From Rhynchopus euleeides (lineage: Eukaryota; Euglenozoa; Diplonemea; Diplonemida; Diplonemidae): DNA of 64,000 nt. Where the stretch lies: contig OY723301.1 of assembly GCA_963210315.1 (NCBI GenBank), forward strand, positions 62,001 through 126,000. Direction: 5' to 3'. A program made the translations under genes and the position numbers. Below, in pieces: positions 32,781-45,577 of this stretch. Position 1 is the stretch's first letter, and each line of letters begins with the position of its first letter. A model generated the notes under the pieces. The model did no database searches. It had not been told where the DNA came from and saw only the letters and a program-made list of their open reading frames with translations.

Positions 32781-33726
32781 GGTAAAAGGTAAAAGGGTGC
32801 AGCGCACGCCCATGAACCGCGGTGTGTGTTGGGTTATTTGGCGTTCCGCTCCACCGAGAGCTGTGTTCAATATTTGCAAGCGTCTGGTGCGAATATGAGA
32901 TTGATTTTCCGTGTTTCCGTGTTTCAGTTTTCACTTTTTCAGGTTTCACGTTTTCCTTCTTCAGTTGTGTGAGGTCATCGCCGAATTCGTGTCGCGTGCA
33001 AACATCCACCGCATGTGGCATGTTCTCGCGAAGGAATGCAATGCACAAGAAGAAGAAGGAAAAGCGCAAAATCACATCAACATGCTGCTGGGCTCTGCCA
33101 GAGCGCAGCAGCAGGAAACAAGAGTTACAGGATGACTATTTCCACTCCACCACGATCCTGCGGGCTACGGGGCCACGTACCAAGTGCAGGGGGTCACAGG
33201 CGCCACCACACCGAGAGTGTCCGTCTTACTGGACACGGGCGGAGCGCGCGCGTGTGCCCCCAGTGCACCCAGCTGGGCCCCATGCCCACCCCCCAGGCCT
33301 CAGAAAAGAAAAGGGCACAAAAAGAGGGGGGGCCGCCACGCACCCCCACCCCCACCCATACCCATACCCATAATCCATATCCATGCGCGCCCATCAACTC
33401 GCTGCGTTTCGGCTGCAGGTTGAGAGGACACGCACGAGGAGGGAGGGGCACGAGGGGGGCAGAGAAGGCAGGCGGGCGGATGAAAAAAAATACAAAACTT
33501 CTTTTTTCGCCAACCCAAAACACACGGCACGGTGTGCACCCCATAGGAGGGGCATTGTGTGTCTGTGTCATGTGGCATGCTGGCGGATAGCGCATGGCCG
33601 GTGGGCGCGCGCGCATGGAGGATGGTGTTTGTTGTTGAATGGTCGGGGACGCCGTCGCAGCAATTGAGGAACACGCTGCGTGCGCGGGCGGGCGGGGCCG
33701 CACATGAGATAGGGGGGGGCAGACGA
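32781..33726 (-). other. Spacer D8, 3' of P8
   Basis: 946 bp. The G-run next to the peroxidase stop (about 33711) is one G shorter than in the other copies. Confidence 0.7.
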
Positions 33727-34836
33727 TCAGTGGTCGTAGCAGTTGTCCTGGATCTGCTGCCACGCCACCCGGAAGTGCTTCGCAAACAGGGCCTTGTCAT
33801 TCATGAACTCGCGCACAATCTTGCGCAGGCGCCTGTCGTGCCGCAGCACCATGTCGATCGGCAGCATCACGAAGCGCAGACCGGGGCCTCCCTTGTACTG
33901 CAGGTCAGTCCCCCACATCCGGGCCGTGTACGGTCCCCAGGCCCCCCGCTCAAGGTTGTAAAAGTACTCGTTCCCGAACACGTGGTTGTCCGCCGTCCAC
34001 TGCCCCTCGTTCCCGCTGATTTCCTTGTGCATCCCCCCCATGTTGTGGGCTCCGAGGAGGCTGACGATCTTGTACAACGCGTCCTTGTCGGTGTCCAGCG
34101 AGATCCCCAGCTCCCCAAACTTCTCAAACAGGTACTTCAGCGTGTCCCGGTGGGGGAACCAGTCCTCGTTGATGCGCTTTGTGGGCATCCGGGTGTTGTC
34201 TGCGACGCACTGCTCCGCCAGCTCCGACGCCTCGTAGTCGCGCCGCCCGGGCTTGAAGTGCAGCGACGGGCTCCCCATGTACTCGAGGGCTGTGTTCCCC
34301 GCCAGCTGGTACAGGTCTGCGTACGTCACGAAGGGGTGCGCCTTCTTCACCTTCTCGAGTTTTTCCGCCGCCACGTCCAGCCCCTTGTTCTCCCCCAGGT
34401 TGTGTTCGGGACCGCCGGGCCGCAGGCACCCACCCGCACCACCGCCAATCGGCTTCAGCGCAGGGTTGTACTGCGCCATCGAGTGCCACGCCATGCGCAC
34501 CAGCAGCGGGCGGAAGGCGGCCTCCTCCTCCTCGAGCACCTCCACAATCGACTCCACCACAGGCTTGTACTCCTTAATCGCCTCCACCACGATCCCCTCC
34601 CCACAGGGTGTCAGGGGGCCTGTGGTGGGCGGGCTGCCGCCGCGGCCGCCGAAGATAGCCTTCCCGTACTTATCCCAGATGCTGCCAGGCGACTTCGACT
34701 TACCCCAGATGCCGCCCCAGATGCCGCCATGCGACTTCGACTTCGACTTGCCCCAAGACGACTTGCCCTTGCCCCACAGAAACCCGTCGCACGTCCCTGC
34801 CATCACAACTAGGACAAGCAGTGTTGCCAGCTTCAT
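33727..34836 (-). CDS. P8: class I heme peroxidase, 369-aa variant lacking one KS
   Basis: A 6-bp unit (CGACTT on the plus strand) is lost from the Lys-Ser repeat after the signal peptide, giving KSKSKS in place of KSKSKSKS. Shared only with P9. Core unchanged. Confidence 0.88.
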   Translation of the reverse strand: MKLATLLVLVVMAGTCDGFLWGKGKSSWGKSKSKSHGGIWGGIWGKSKSPGSIWDKYGKAIFGGRGGSPPTTGPLTPCGEGIVVEAIKEYKPVVESIVEVLEEEEAAFRPLLVRMAWHSMAQYNPALKPIGGGAGGCLRPGGPEHNLGENKGLDVAAEKLEKVKKAHPFVTYADLYQLAGNTALEYMGSPSLHFKPGRRDYEASELAEQCVADNTRMPTKRINEDWFPHRDTLKYLFEKFGELGISLDTDKDALYKIVSLLGAHNMGGMHKEISGNEGQWTADNHVFGNEYFYNLERGAWGPYTARMWGTDLQYKGGPGLRFVMLPIDMVLRHDRRLRKIVREFMNDKALFAKHFRVAWQQIQDNCYDH

Positions 34837-35014
34837 GGTGCGGCCTGGGAGTGTGAAAGTACAAAAGGGTAAAACCTGCGGCGGGGGGCGTGGTGTGGTG
34901 TGGTGTGGTGGGGTGGGGTGTGGACGCACGTCATCCCTGAAAACTTCACAGCAAAGCAATTCTATGAGGGGGATGCACCAACTTCTCAGAGATGTGTTGG
35001 GTGGGGGGGCAGCG

Positions 35015-35928
35015 CTTCGGCTCGGTTCGGTTCGCTTGTTTGCATCTGCATCTCCGGCTCGTAGCTCACAGGGCCGTAGCTCGTCCCGATGAAGGGGGAA
35101 GAGGATAAACTGGAAAGCGAGGCTTTCCAAAAGCGCGTCAGCAAGTAACAATAAGGGCGTGTGGAATTGAGAGTGGAGAGTGGAGAGTGGAGAGTGGAAA
35201 AAGAACGGGGTTGTGTGCTGTCGGCAGCAAGCCGCCCAGCAAAATATTGAATCGGTGAAGTTCCTCCGGGAACGACGCTTGCCCGTGGCGGGCGTAGCGC
35301 ACAGGGTTTTGTTGGAAGGCGGCACTGCGACTGCCCAGCAGCCACGGGGATGCACACAGAACCCACACACAGCGTCTGCAGATCACCACCCCGAGATCAG
35401 TCAAGGGTCAGCGAGCAGCAACACACAGCCGTGTGGGATCAGCGGTCGACGTTGACGAGTAATCCGTCCGTCCCGACCAGCACAGCCCGCAGGTGGGGCA
35501 GCAGCGCCCTTTTCCGTCTATCACACCTGAACGCCTCCCCTCTGCGAAGACCGGGTCGCCAGCCGTGGCTGAGATTCGTGGGGCCCACAAAAAAATCAGC
35601 GAACGGCAGTAGCAGCAACCACCAAAAAGCCAAAGAAGAAAAATCTGGAAAACCAGTGCTTCCCCTTCCACACACACACACACGTTCGCATTTTTGTTTA
35701 GTGTAGGTCGCACCGAGCGAAGTCTGGTGCTACCTCCACACACACCACCCCGCATCCATATCCATGCCGCAACAGCAGAGAGCAGGGGAGGGGTGAGGGG
35801 GCACGGAACCTGCACTGCAGAGCGCGACTGACGTCACACTTGGCAGCGGTGACAAAATCACCACGAGGTCCAGAAAAAAATGATGTGGGGAGAAGAAACG
35901 AAGAAACGATAAAACGTGAAAGGTAAAA
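35015..35928 (-). repeat. Common block C13 (upstream of P8)
   Basis: 914 bp, A variant. Adjoins spacer D9. Confidence 0.9.
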
Positions 35929-36875
35929 GGTAAAAGGTAAAAGGGTGCAGCGCACGCCCATGAACCGCGGTGTGTGTTGGGTTATTTGGCGTTCCGCTCC
36001 ACCGAGAGCTGTGTTCAATATTTGCAAGCGTCTGGTGCGAATATGAGATTGATTTTCCGTGTTTCCGTGTTTCAGTTTTCACTTTTTCAGGTTTCACGTT
36101 TTCCTTCTTCAGTTGTGTGAGGTCATCGCCGAAGTCGTGTCGCGTGCAAACATCCACCGCATGTGGCATGTTCTCGCGAAGGAATGCAATGCACAAGAAG
36201 AAGAAGGAAAAGCGCAAAATCACATCAACATGCTGCTGGGCTCTGCCAGAGCGCAGCAGCAGGAAACAAGAGTTACAGGATGACTATTTCCACTCCACCA
36301 CGATCCTGCGGGCTACGGGGCCACGTACCAAGTGCAGGGGGTCACAGGCGCCACCACACCGAGAGTGTCCGTCTTACTGGACACGGGCGGAGCGCGCGCG
36401 TGTGCCCCCAGTGCACCCAGCTGGGCCCCATGCCCACCCCCCAGGCCTCAGAAAAGAAAAGGGCACAAAAAGAGGGGGGGCCGCCACGCACCCCCACCCC
36501 CACCCATACCCATACCCATAATCCATATCCATGCGCGCCCATCAACTCGCTGCGTTTCGGCTGCAGGTTGAGAGGACACGCACGAGGAGGGAGGGGCACG
36601 AGGGGGGCAGAGAAGGCAGGCGGGCGGATGAAAAAAAATACAAAACTTCTTTTTTCGCCAACCCAAAACACACGGCACGGTGTGCACCCCATAGGAGGGG
36701 CATTGTGTGTCTGTGTCATGTGGCATGCTGGCGGATAGCGCATGGCCGGTGGGCGCGCGCGCATGGAGGATGGTGTTTGTTGTTGAATGGTCGGGGACGC
36801 CGTCGCAGCAATTGAGGAACACGCTGCGTGCGCGGGCGGGCGGGGCCGCACATGAGATAGGGGGGGGGCAGACGA
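35929..36875 (-). other. Spacer D9, 3' of P9
   Basis: 947 bp. A unique T-to-G substitution near 36134 removes the GAATTC present in all other copies, giving a private marker for this unit. Confidence 0.7.
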
Positions 36876-37985
36876 TCAGTGGTCGTAGCAGTTGTCCTGG
36901 ATCTGCTGCCACGCCACCCGGAAGTGCTTCGCAAACAGGGCCTTGTCATTCATGAACTCGCGCACAATCTTGCGCAGGCGCCTGTCGTGCCGCAGCACCA
37001 TGTCGATCGGCAGCATCACGAAGCGCAGACCGGGGCCTCCCTTGTACTGCAGGTCAGTCCCCCACATCCGGGCCGTGTACGGTCCCCAGGCCCCCCGCTC
37101 AAGGTTGTAAAAGTACTCGTTCCCGAACACGTGGTTGTCCGCCGTCCACTGCCCCTCGTTCCCGCTGATTTCCTTGTGCATCCCCCCCATGTTGTGGGCT
37201 CCGAGGAGGCTGACGATCTTGTACAACGCGTCCTTGTCGGTGTCCAGCGAGATCCCCAGCTCCCCAAACTTCTCAAACAGGTACTTCAGCGTGTCCCGGT
37301 GGGGGAACCAGTCCTCGTTGATGCGCTTTGTGGGCATCCGGGTGTTGTCTGCGACGCACTGCTCCGCCAGCTCCGACGCCTCGTAGTCGCGCCGCCCGGG
37401 CTTGAAGTGCAGCGACGGGCTCCCCATGTACTCGAGGGCTGTGTTCCCCGCCAGCTGGTACAGGTCTGCGTACGTCACGAAGGGGTGCGCCTTCTTCACC
37501 TTCTCGAGTTTTTCCGCCGCCACGTCCAGCCCCTTGTTCTCCCCCAGGTTGTGTTCGGGACCGCCGGGCCGCAGGCACCCACCCGCACCACCGCCAATCG
37601 GCTTCAGCGCAGGGTTGTACTGCGCCATCGAGTGCCACGCCATGCGCACCAGCAGCGGGCGGAAGGCGGCCTCCTCCTCCTCGAGCACCTCCACAATCGA
37701 CTCCACCACAGGCTTGTACTCCTTAATCGCCTCCACCACGATCCCCTCCCCACAGGGTGTCAGGGGGCCTGTGGTGGGCGGGCTGCCGCCGCGGCCGCCG
37801 AAGATAGCCTTCCCGTACTTATCCCAGATGCTGCCAGGCGACTTCGACTTACCCCAGATGCCGCCCCAGATGCCGCCATGCGACTTCGACTTCGACTTGC
37901 CCCAAGACGACTTGCCCTTGCCCCACAGAAACCCGTCGCACGTCCCTGCCATCACAACTAGGACAAGCAGTGTTGCCAGCTTCAT
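36876..37985 (-). CDS. P9: class I heme peroxidase, 369-aa variant lacking one KS
   Basis: Same allele as P8 and directly adjacent to it, so one was probably copied from the other by a single-unit tandem duplication. Confidence 0.88.
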   Translation of the reverse strand: MKLATLLVLVVMAGTCDGFLWGKGKSSWGKSKSKSHGGIWGGIWGKSKSPGSIWDKYGKAIFGGRGGSPPTTGPLTPCGEGIVVEAIKEYKPVVESIVEVLEEEEAAFRPLLVRMAWHSMAQYNPALKPIGGGAGGCLRPGGPEHNLGENKGLDVAAEKLEKVKKAHPFVTYADLYQLAGNTALEYMGSPSLHFKPGRRDYEASELAEQCVADNTRMPTKRINEDWFPHRDTLKYLFEKFGELGISLDTDKDALYKIVSLLGAHNMGGMHKEISGNEGQWTADNHVFGNEYFYNLERGAWGPYTARMWGTDLQYKGGPGLRFVMLPIDMVLRHDRRLRKIVREFMNDKALFAKHFRVAWQQIQDNCYDH

Positions 37986-38163
37986 GGTGCGGCCTGGGAG
38001 TGTGAAAGTACAAAAGGGTAAAACCTGCGGCGGGGGGCGTGGTGTGGTGTGGTGTGGTGGGGTGGGGTGTGGACGCACGTCATCCCTGAAAACTTCACAG
38101 CAAAGCAATTCTATGAGGGGGATGCACCAACTTCTCAGAGATGTGTTGGGTGGGGGGGCAGCG

Positions 38164-39077
38164 CTTCGGCTCGGTTCGGTTCGCTTGTTTGCATCTGCAT
38201 CTCCGGCTCGTAGCTCACAGGGCCGTAGCTCGTCCCGATGAAGGGGGAAGAGGATAAACTGGAAAGCGAGGCTTTCCAAAAGCGCGTCAGCAAGTAACAA
38301 TAAGGGCGTGTGGAATTGAGAGTGGAGAGTGGAGAGTGGAGAGTGGAAAAAGAACGGGGTTGTGTGCTGTCGGCAGCAAGCCGCCCAGCAAAATATTGAA
38401 TCGGTGAAGTTCCTCCGGGAACGACGCTTGCCCGTGGCGGGCGTAGCGCACAGGGTTTTGTTGGAAGGCGGCACTGCGACTGCCCAGCAGCCACGGGGAT
38501 GCACACAGAACCCACACACAGCGTCTGCAGATCACCACCCCGAGATCAGTCAAGGGTCAGCGAGCAGCAACACACAGCCGTGTGGGATCAGCGGTCGACG
38601 TTGACGAGTAATCCGTCCGTCCCGACCAGCACAGCCCGCAGGTGGGGCAGCAGCGCCCTTTTCCGTCTATCACACCTGAACGCCTCCCCTCTGCGAAGAC
38701 CGGGTCGCCAGCCGTGGCTGAGATTCGTGGGGCCCACAAAAAAATCAGCGAACGGCAGTAGCAGCAACCACCAAAAAGCCAAAGAAGAAAAATCTGGAAA
38801 ACCAGTGCTTCCCCTTCCACACACACACACACGTTCGCCTTTTTGTTTAGTGTAGGTCGCACCGAGCGAAGTCTGGTGCTACCTCCACACACACCACCCC
38901 GCATCCATATCCATGCCGCAACAGCAGAGAGCAGGGGAGGGGTGAGGGGGCACGGAACCTGCACTGCAGAGCGCGACTGACGTCACACTTGGCAGCGGTG
39001 ACAAAATCACCACGAGGTCCAGAAAAAAATGATGTGGGGAGAAGAAACGAAGAAACGATAAAACGTGAAAGGTAAAA
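38164..39077 (-). repeat. Common block C14 (upstream of P9)
   Basis: 914 bp, C variant. Adjoins S5. Confidence 0.9.
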
Positions 39078-39368
39078 TACTTTCCTACACGATGCACCAC
39101 TCACCACACGAAAGAAAAGAAACAGAACTTGTTTGTTGACCGCATCCACCGCGCGACGACCTGCAGGGCGCGGGTGGACTCATTACAAGCAAACAAGCGG
39201 GAACAACATGCAAAGTCCGAGAAGACACGACGGGTGCATTCGCAAAGACGGCTGTGAGACAGTGAGGAAGTCCTGCACAACAGGTAGAAAGGGGACAGGA
39301 CGGGAAGGGGTGGTGGGATGCACCAACTTCTCAGAGATGCAGGGGGGACGGGGGGTCGGGAGTCACCT
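39078..39368 (-). repeat. S5: short body
   Basis: 291 bp, S1-type, mini-frame at 39101-39145. First of two consecutive short units. Confidence 0.7.
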
Positions 39369-40282
39369 CTTCGGCTCGGTTCGGTTCGCTTGTTTGCATC
39401 TGCATCTCCGGCTCGTAGCTCACAGGGCCGTAGCTCGTCCCGATGAAGGGGGAAGAGGATAAACTGGAAAGCGAGGCTTTCCAAAAGCGCGTCAGCAAGT
39501 AACAATAAGGGCGTGTGGAATTGAGAGTGGAGAGTGGAGAGTGGAGAGTGGAAAAAGAACGGGGTTGTGTGCTGTCGGCAGCAAGCCGCCCAGCAAAATA
39601 TTGAATCGGTGAAGTTCCTCCGGGAACGACGCTTGCCCGTGGCGGGCGTAGCGCACAGGGTTTTGTTGGAAGGCGGCACTGCGACTGCCCAGCAGCCACG
39701 GGGATGCACACAGAACCCACACACAGCGTCTGCAGATCACCACCCCGAGATCAGTCAAGGGTCAGCGAGCAGCAACACACAGCCGTGTGGGATCAGCGGT
39801 CGACGTTGACGAGTAATCCGTCCGTCCCGACCAGCACAGCCCGCAGGTGGGGCAGCAGCGCCCTTTTCCGTCTATCACACCTGAACGCCTCCCCTCTGCG
39901 AAGACCGGGTCGCCAGCCGTGGCTGAGATTCGTGGGGCCCACAAAAAAATCAGCGAACGGCAGTAGCAGCAACCACCAAAAAGCCAAAGAAGAAAAATCT
40001 GGAAAACCAGTGCTTCCCCTTCCACACACACACACACGTTCGCCTTTTTGTTTAGTGTAGGTCGCACCGAGCGAAGTCTGGTGCTACCTCCACACACACC
40101 ACCCCGCATCCATATCCATGCCGCAACAGCAGAGAGCAGGGGAGGGGTGAGGGGGCACGGAACCTGCACTGCAGAGCGCGACTGACGTCACACTTGGCAG
40201 CGGTGACAAAATCACCACGAGGTCCAGAAAAAAATGATGTGGGGAGAAGAAACGAAGAAACGATAAAACGTGAAAGGTAAAA
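39369..40282 (-). repeat. Common block C15 (upstream of S5)
   Basis: 914 bp, C variant. Flanked by short bodies on both sides. Confidence 0.9.
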
Positions 40283-40573
40283 TACTTTCCTACACGATGC
40301 ACCACTCACCACACGAAAGAAAAGAAACAGAACTTGTTTGTTGACCGCATCCACCGCGCGACGACCTGCAGGGCGCGGGTGGACTCATTACAAGCAAACA
40401 AGCGGGAACAACATGCAAAGTCCGAGAAGACACGACGGGTGCATTCGCAAAGACGGCTGTGAGACAGTGAGGAAGTCCTGCACAACAGGTAGAAAGGGGA
40501 CAGGACGGGAAGGGGTGGTGGGATGCACCAACTTCTCAGAGATGCAGGGGGGACGGGGGGTCGGGAGTCACCT
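40283..40573 (-). repeat. S6: short body
   Basis: 291 bp, S1-type, mini-frame at 40306-40350. Exactly 1205 bp from S5. Confidence 0.7.
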
Positions 40574-41487
40574 CTTCGGCTCGGTTCGGTTCGCTTGTTT
40601 GCATCTGCATCTCCGGCTCGTAGCTCACAGGGCCGTAGCTCGTCCCGATGAAGGGGGAAGAGGATAAACTGGAAAGCGAGGCTTTCCAAAAGCGCGTCAG
40701 CAAGTAACAATAAGGGCGTGTGGAATTGAGAGTGGAGAGTGGAGAGTGGAGAGTGGAAAAAGAACGGGGTTGTGTGCTGTCGGCAGCAAGCCGCCCAGCA
40801 AAATATTGAATCGGTGAAGTTCCTCCGGGAACGACGCTTGCCCGTGGCGGGCGTAGCGCACAGGGTTTTGTTGGAAGGCGGCACTGCGACTGCCCAGCAG
40901 CCACGGGGATGCACACAGAACCCACACACAGCGTCTGCAGATCACCACCCCGAGATCAGTCAAGGGTCAGCGAGCAGCAACACACAGCCGTGTGGGATCA
41001 GCGGTCGACGTTGACGAGTAATCCGTCCGTCCCGACCAGCACAGCCCGCAGGTGGGGCAGCAGCGCCCTTTTCCGTCTATCACACCTGAACGCCTCCCCT
41101 CTGCGAAGACCGGGTCGCCAGCCGTGGCTGAGATTCGTGGGGCCCACAAAAAAATCAGCGAACGGCAGTAGCAGCAACCACCAAAAAGCCAAAGAAGAAA
41201 AATCTGGAAAACCAGTGCTTCCCCTTCCACACACACACACACGTTCGCATTTTTGTTTAGTGTAGGTCGCACCGAGCGAAGTCTGGTGCTACCTCCACAC
41301 ACACCACCCCGCATCCATATCCATGCCGCAACAGCAGAGAGCAGGGGAGGGGTGAGGGGGCACGGAACCTGCACTGCAGAGCGCGACTGACGTCACACTT
41401 GGCAGCGGTGACAAAATCACCACGAGGTCCAGAAAAAAATGATGTGGGGAGAAGAAACGAAGAAACGATAAAACGTGAAAGGTAAAA
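40574..41487 (-). repeat. Common block C16 (upstream of S6)
   Basis: 914 bp, A variant. Adjoins spacer D10. Confidence 0.9.
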
Positions 41488-42434
41488 GGTAAAAGGTAAA
41501 AGGGTGCAGCGCACGCCCATGAACCGCGGTGTGTGTTGGGTTATTTGGCGTTCCGCTCCACCGAGAGCTGTGTTCAATATTTGCAAGCGTCTGGTGCGAA
41601 TATGAGATTGATTTTCCGTGTTTCCGTGTTTCAGTTTTCACTTTTTCAGGTTTCACGTTTTCCTTCTTCAGTTGTGTGAGGTCATCGCCGAATTCGTGTC
41701 GCGTGCAAACATCCACCGCATGTGGCATGTTCTCGCGAAGGAATGCAATGCACAAGAAGAAGAAGGAAAAGCGCAAAATCACATCAACATGCTGCTGGGC
41801 TCTGCCAGAGCGCAGCAGCAGGAAACAAGAGTTACAGGATGACTATTTCCACTCCACCACGATCCTGCGGGCTACGGGGCCACGTACCAAGTGCAGGGGG
41901 TCACAGGCGCCACCACACCGAGAGTGTCCGTCTTACTGGACACGGGCGGAGCGCGCGCGTGTGCCCCCAGTGCACCCAGCTGGGCCCCATGCCCACCCCC
42001 CAGGCCTCAGAAAAGAAAAGGGCACAAAAAGAGGGGGGGCCGCCACGCACCCCCACCCCCACCCATACCCATACCCATAATCCATATCCATGCGCGCCCA
42101 TCAACTCGCTGCGTTTCGGCTGCAGGTTGAGAGGACACGCACGAGGAGGGAGGGGCACGAGGGGGGCAGAGAAGGCAGGCGGGCGGATGAAAAAAAATAC
42201 AAAACTTCTTTTTTCGCCAACCCAAAACACACGGCACGGTGTGCACCCCATAGGAGGGGCATTGTGTGTCTGTGTCATGTGGCATGCTGGCGGATAGCGC
42301 ATGGCCGGTGGGCGCGCGCGCATGGAGGATGGTGTTTGTTGTTGAATGGTCGGGGACGCCGTCGCAGCAATTGAGGAACACGCTGCGTGCGCGGGCGGGC
42401 GGGGCCGCACATGAGATAGGGGGGGGGCAGACGA
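41488..42434 (-). other. Spacer D10, 3' of P10
   Basis: 947 bp, standard form. Confidence 0.7.
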
Positions 42435-43538
42435 TCAGTGGTCGTAGCAGTTGTCCTGGATCTGCTGCCACGCCACCCGGAAGTGCTTCGCAAACAGGGC
42501 CTTGTCATTCATGAACTCGCGCACAATCTTGCGCAGGCGCCTGTCGTGCCGCAGCACCATGTCGATCGGCAGCATCACGAAGCGCAGACCGGGGCCTCCC
42601 TTGTACTGCAGGTCAGTCCCCCACATCCGGGCCGTGTACGGTCCCCAGGCCCCCCGCTCAAGGTTGTAAAAGTACTCGTTCCCGAACACGTGGTTGTCCG
42701 CCGTCCACTGCCCCTCGTTCCCGCTGATTTCCTTGTGCATCCCCCCCATGTTGTGGGCTCCGAGGAGGCTGACGATCTTGTACAACGCGTCCTTGTCGGT
42801 GTCCAGCGAGATCCCCAGCTCCCCAAACTTCTCAAACAGGTACTTCAGCGTGTCCCGGTGGGGGAACCAGTCCTCGTTGATGCGCTTTGTGGGCATCCGG
42901 GTGTTGTCTGCGACGCACTGCTCCGCCAGCTCCGACGCCTCGTAGTCGCGCCGCCCGGGCTTGAAGTGCAGCGACGGGCTCCCCATGTACTCGAGGGCTG
43001 TGTTCCCCGCCAGCTGGTACAGGTCTGCGTACGTCACGAAGGGGTGCGCCTTCTTCACCTTCTCGAGTTTTTCCGCCGCCACGTCCAGCCCCTTGTTCTC
43101 CCCCAGGTTGTGTTCGGGACCGCCGGGCCGCAGGCACCCACCCGCACCACCGCCAATCGGCTTCAGCGCAGGGTTGTACTGCGCCATCGAGTGCCACGCC
43201 ATGCGCACCAGCAGCGGGCGGAAGGCGGCCTCCTCCTCCTCGAGCACCTCCACAATCGACTCCACCACAGGCTTGTACTCCTTAATCGCCTCCACCACGA
43301 TCCCCTCCCCACAGGGTGTCAGGGGGCCTGTGGTGGGCGGGCTGCCGCCGCGGCCGCCGAAGATAGCCTTCCCGTACTTATCCCAGATGCTGCCAGGCGA
43401 CTTCGACTTACCCCAGATGCCGCCATGCGACTTCGACTTCGACTTCGACTTGCCCCAAGACGACTTGCCCTTGCCCCACAGAAACCCGTCGCACGTCCCT
43501 GCCATCACAACTAGGACAAGCAGTGTTGCCAGCTTCAT
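42435..43538 (-). CDS. P10: class I heme peroxidase, 367-aa variant with one GGIW
   Basis: Same single-GGIW allele as P4, but the next unit upstream is a long unit (P11), not a short one. It opens the longest run of uninterrupted peroxidase units (P10-P15). Confidence 0.88.
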   Translation of the reverse strand: MKLATLLVLVVMAGTCDGFLWGKGKSSWGKSKSKSKSHGGIWGKSKSPGSIWDKYGKAIFGGRGGSPPTTGPLTPCGEGIVVEAIKEYKPVVESIVEVLEEEEAAFRPLLVRMAWHSMAQYNPALKPIGGGAGGCLRPGGPEHNLGENKGLDVAAEKLEKVKKAHPFVTYADLYQLAGNTALEYMGSPSLHFKPGRRDYEASELAEQCVADNTRMPTKRINEDWFPHRDTLKYLFEKFGELGISLDTDKDALYKIVSLLGAHNMGGMHKEISGNEGQWTADNHVFGNEYFYNLERGAWGPYTARMWGTDLQYKGGPGLRFVMLPIDMVLRHDRRLRKIVREFMNDKALFAKHFRVAWQQIQDNCYDH

Positions 43539-43716
43539 GGTGCGGCCTGGGAGTGTGAAAGTACAAAAGGGTAAAACCTGCGGCGGGGGGCGTGGTGTGG
43601 TGTGGTGTGGTGGGGTGGGGTGTGGACGCACGTCATCCCTGAAAACTTCACAGCAAAGCAATTCTATGAGGGGGATGCACCAACTTCTCAGAGATGTGTT
43701 GGGTGGGGGGGCAGCG

Positions 43717-44630
43717 CTTCGGCTCGGTTCGGTTCGCTTGTTTGCATCTGCATCTCCGGCTCGTAGCTCACAGGGCCGTAGCTCGTCCCGATGAAGGGGG
43801 AAGAGGATAAACTGGAAAGCGAGGCTTTCCAAAAGCGCGTCAGCAAGTAACAATAAGGGCGTGTGGAATTGAGAGTGGAGAGTGGAGAGTGGAGAGTGGA
43901 AAAAGAACGGGGTTGTGTGCTGTCGGCAGCAAGCCGCCCAGCAAAATATTGAATCGGTGAAGTTCCTCCGGGAACGACGCTTGCCCGTGGCGGGCGTAGC
44001 GCACAGGGTTTTGTTGGAAGGCGGCACTGCGACTGCCCAGCAGCCACGGGGATGCACACAGAACCCACACACAGCGTCTGCAGATCACCACCCCGAGATC
44101 AGTCAAGGGTCAGCGAGCAGCAACACACAGCCGTGTGGGATCAGCGGTCGACGTTGACGAGTAATCCGTCCGTCCCGACCAGCACAGCCCGCAGGTGGGG
44201 CAGCAGCGCCCTTTTCCGTCTATCACACCTGAACGCCTCCCCTCTGCGAAGACCGGGTCGCCAGCCGTGGCTGAGATTCGTGGGGCCCACAAAAAAATCA
44301 GCGAACGGCAGTAGCAGCAACCACCAAAAAGCCAAAGAAGAAAAATCTGGAAAACCAGTGCTTCCCCTTCCACACACACACACACGTTCGCATTTTTGTT
44401 TAGTGTAGGTCGCACCGAGCGAAGTCTGGTGCTACCTCCACACACACCACCCCGCATCCATATCCATGCCGCAACAGCAGAGAGCAGGGGAGGGGTGAGG
44501 GGGCACGGAACCTGCACTGCAGAGCGCGACTGACGTCACACTTGGCAGCGGTGACAAAATCACCACGAGGTCCAGAAAAAAATGATGTGGGGAGAAGAAA
44601 CGAAGAAACGATAAAACGTGAAAGGTAAAA
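43717..44630 (-). repeat. Common block C17 (upstream of P10)
   Basis: 914 bp, A variant. Adjoins spacer D11. Confidence 0.9.
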
Positions 44631-45577
44631 GGTAAAAGGTAAAAGGGTGCAGCGCACGCCCATGAACCGCGGTGTGTGTTGGGTTATTTGGCGTTCCGCT
44701 CCACCGAGAGCTGTGTTCAATATTTGCAAGCGTCTGGTGCGAATATGAGATTGATTTTCCGTGTTTCCGTGTTTCAGTTTTCACTTTTTCAGGTTTCACG
44801 TTTTCCTTCTTCAGTTGTGTGAGGTCATCGCCGAATTCGTGTCGCGTGCAAACATCCACCGCATGTGGCATGTTCTCGCGAAGGAATGCAATGCACAAGA
44901 AGAAGAAGGAAAAGCGCAAAATCACATCAACATGCTGCTGGGCTCTGCCAGAGCGCAGCAGCAGGAAACAAGAGTTACAGGATGACTATTTCCACTCCAC
45001 CACGATCCTGCGGGCTACGGGGCCACGTACCAAGTGCAGGGGGTCACAGGCGCCACCACACCGAGAGTGTCCGTCTTACTGGACACGGGCGGAGCGCGCG
45101 CGTGTGCCCCCAGTGCACCCAGCTGGGCCCCATGCCCACCCCCCAGGCCTCAGAAAAGAAAAGGGCACAAAAAGAGGGGGGGCCGCCACGCACCCCCACC
45201 CCCACCCATACCCATACCCATAATCCATATCCATGCGCGCCCATCAACTCGCTGCGTTTCGGCTGCAGGTTGAGAGGACACGCACGAGGAGGGAGGGGCA
45301 CGAGGGGGGCAGAGAAGGCAGGCGGGCGGATGAAAAAAAATACAAAACTTCTTTTTTCGCCAACCCAAAACACACGGCACGGTGTGCACCCCATAGGAGG
45401 GGCATTGTGTGTCTGTGTCATGTGGCATGCTGGCGGATAGCGCATGGCCGGTGGGCGCGCGCGCATGGAGGATGGTGTTTGTTGTTGAATGGTCGGGGAC
45501 GCCGTCGCAGCAATTGAGGAACACGCTGCGTGCGCGGGCGGGCGGGGCCGCACATGAGATAGGGGGGGGGCAGACGA
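44631..45577 (-). other. Spacer D11, 3' of P11
   Basis: 947 bp, standard form. Confidence 0.7.
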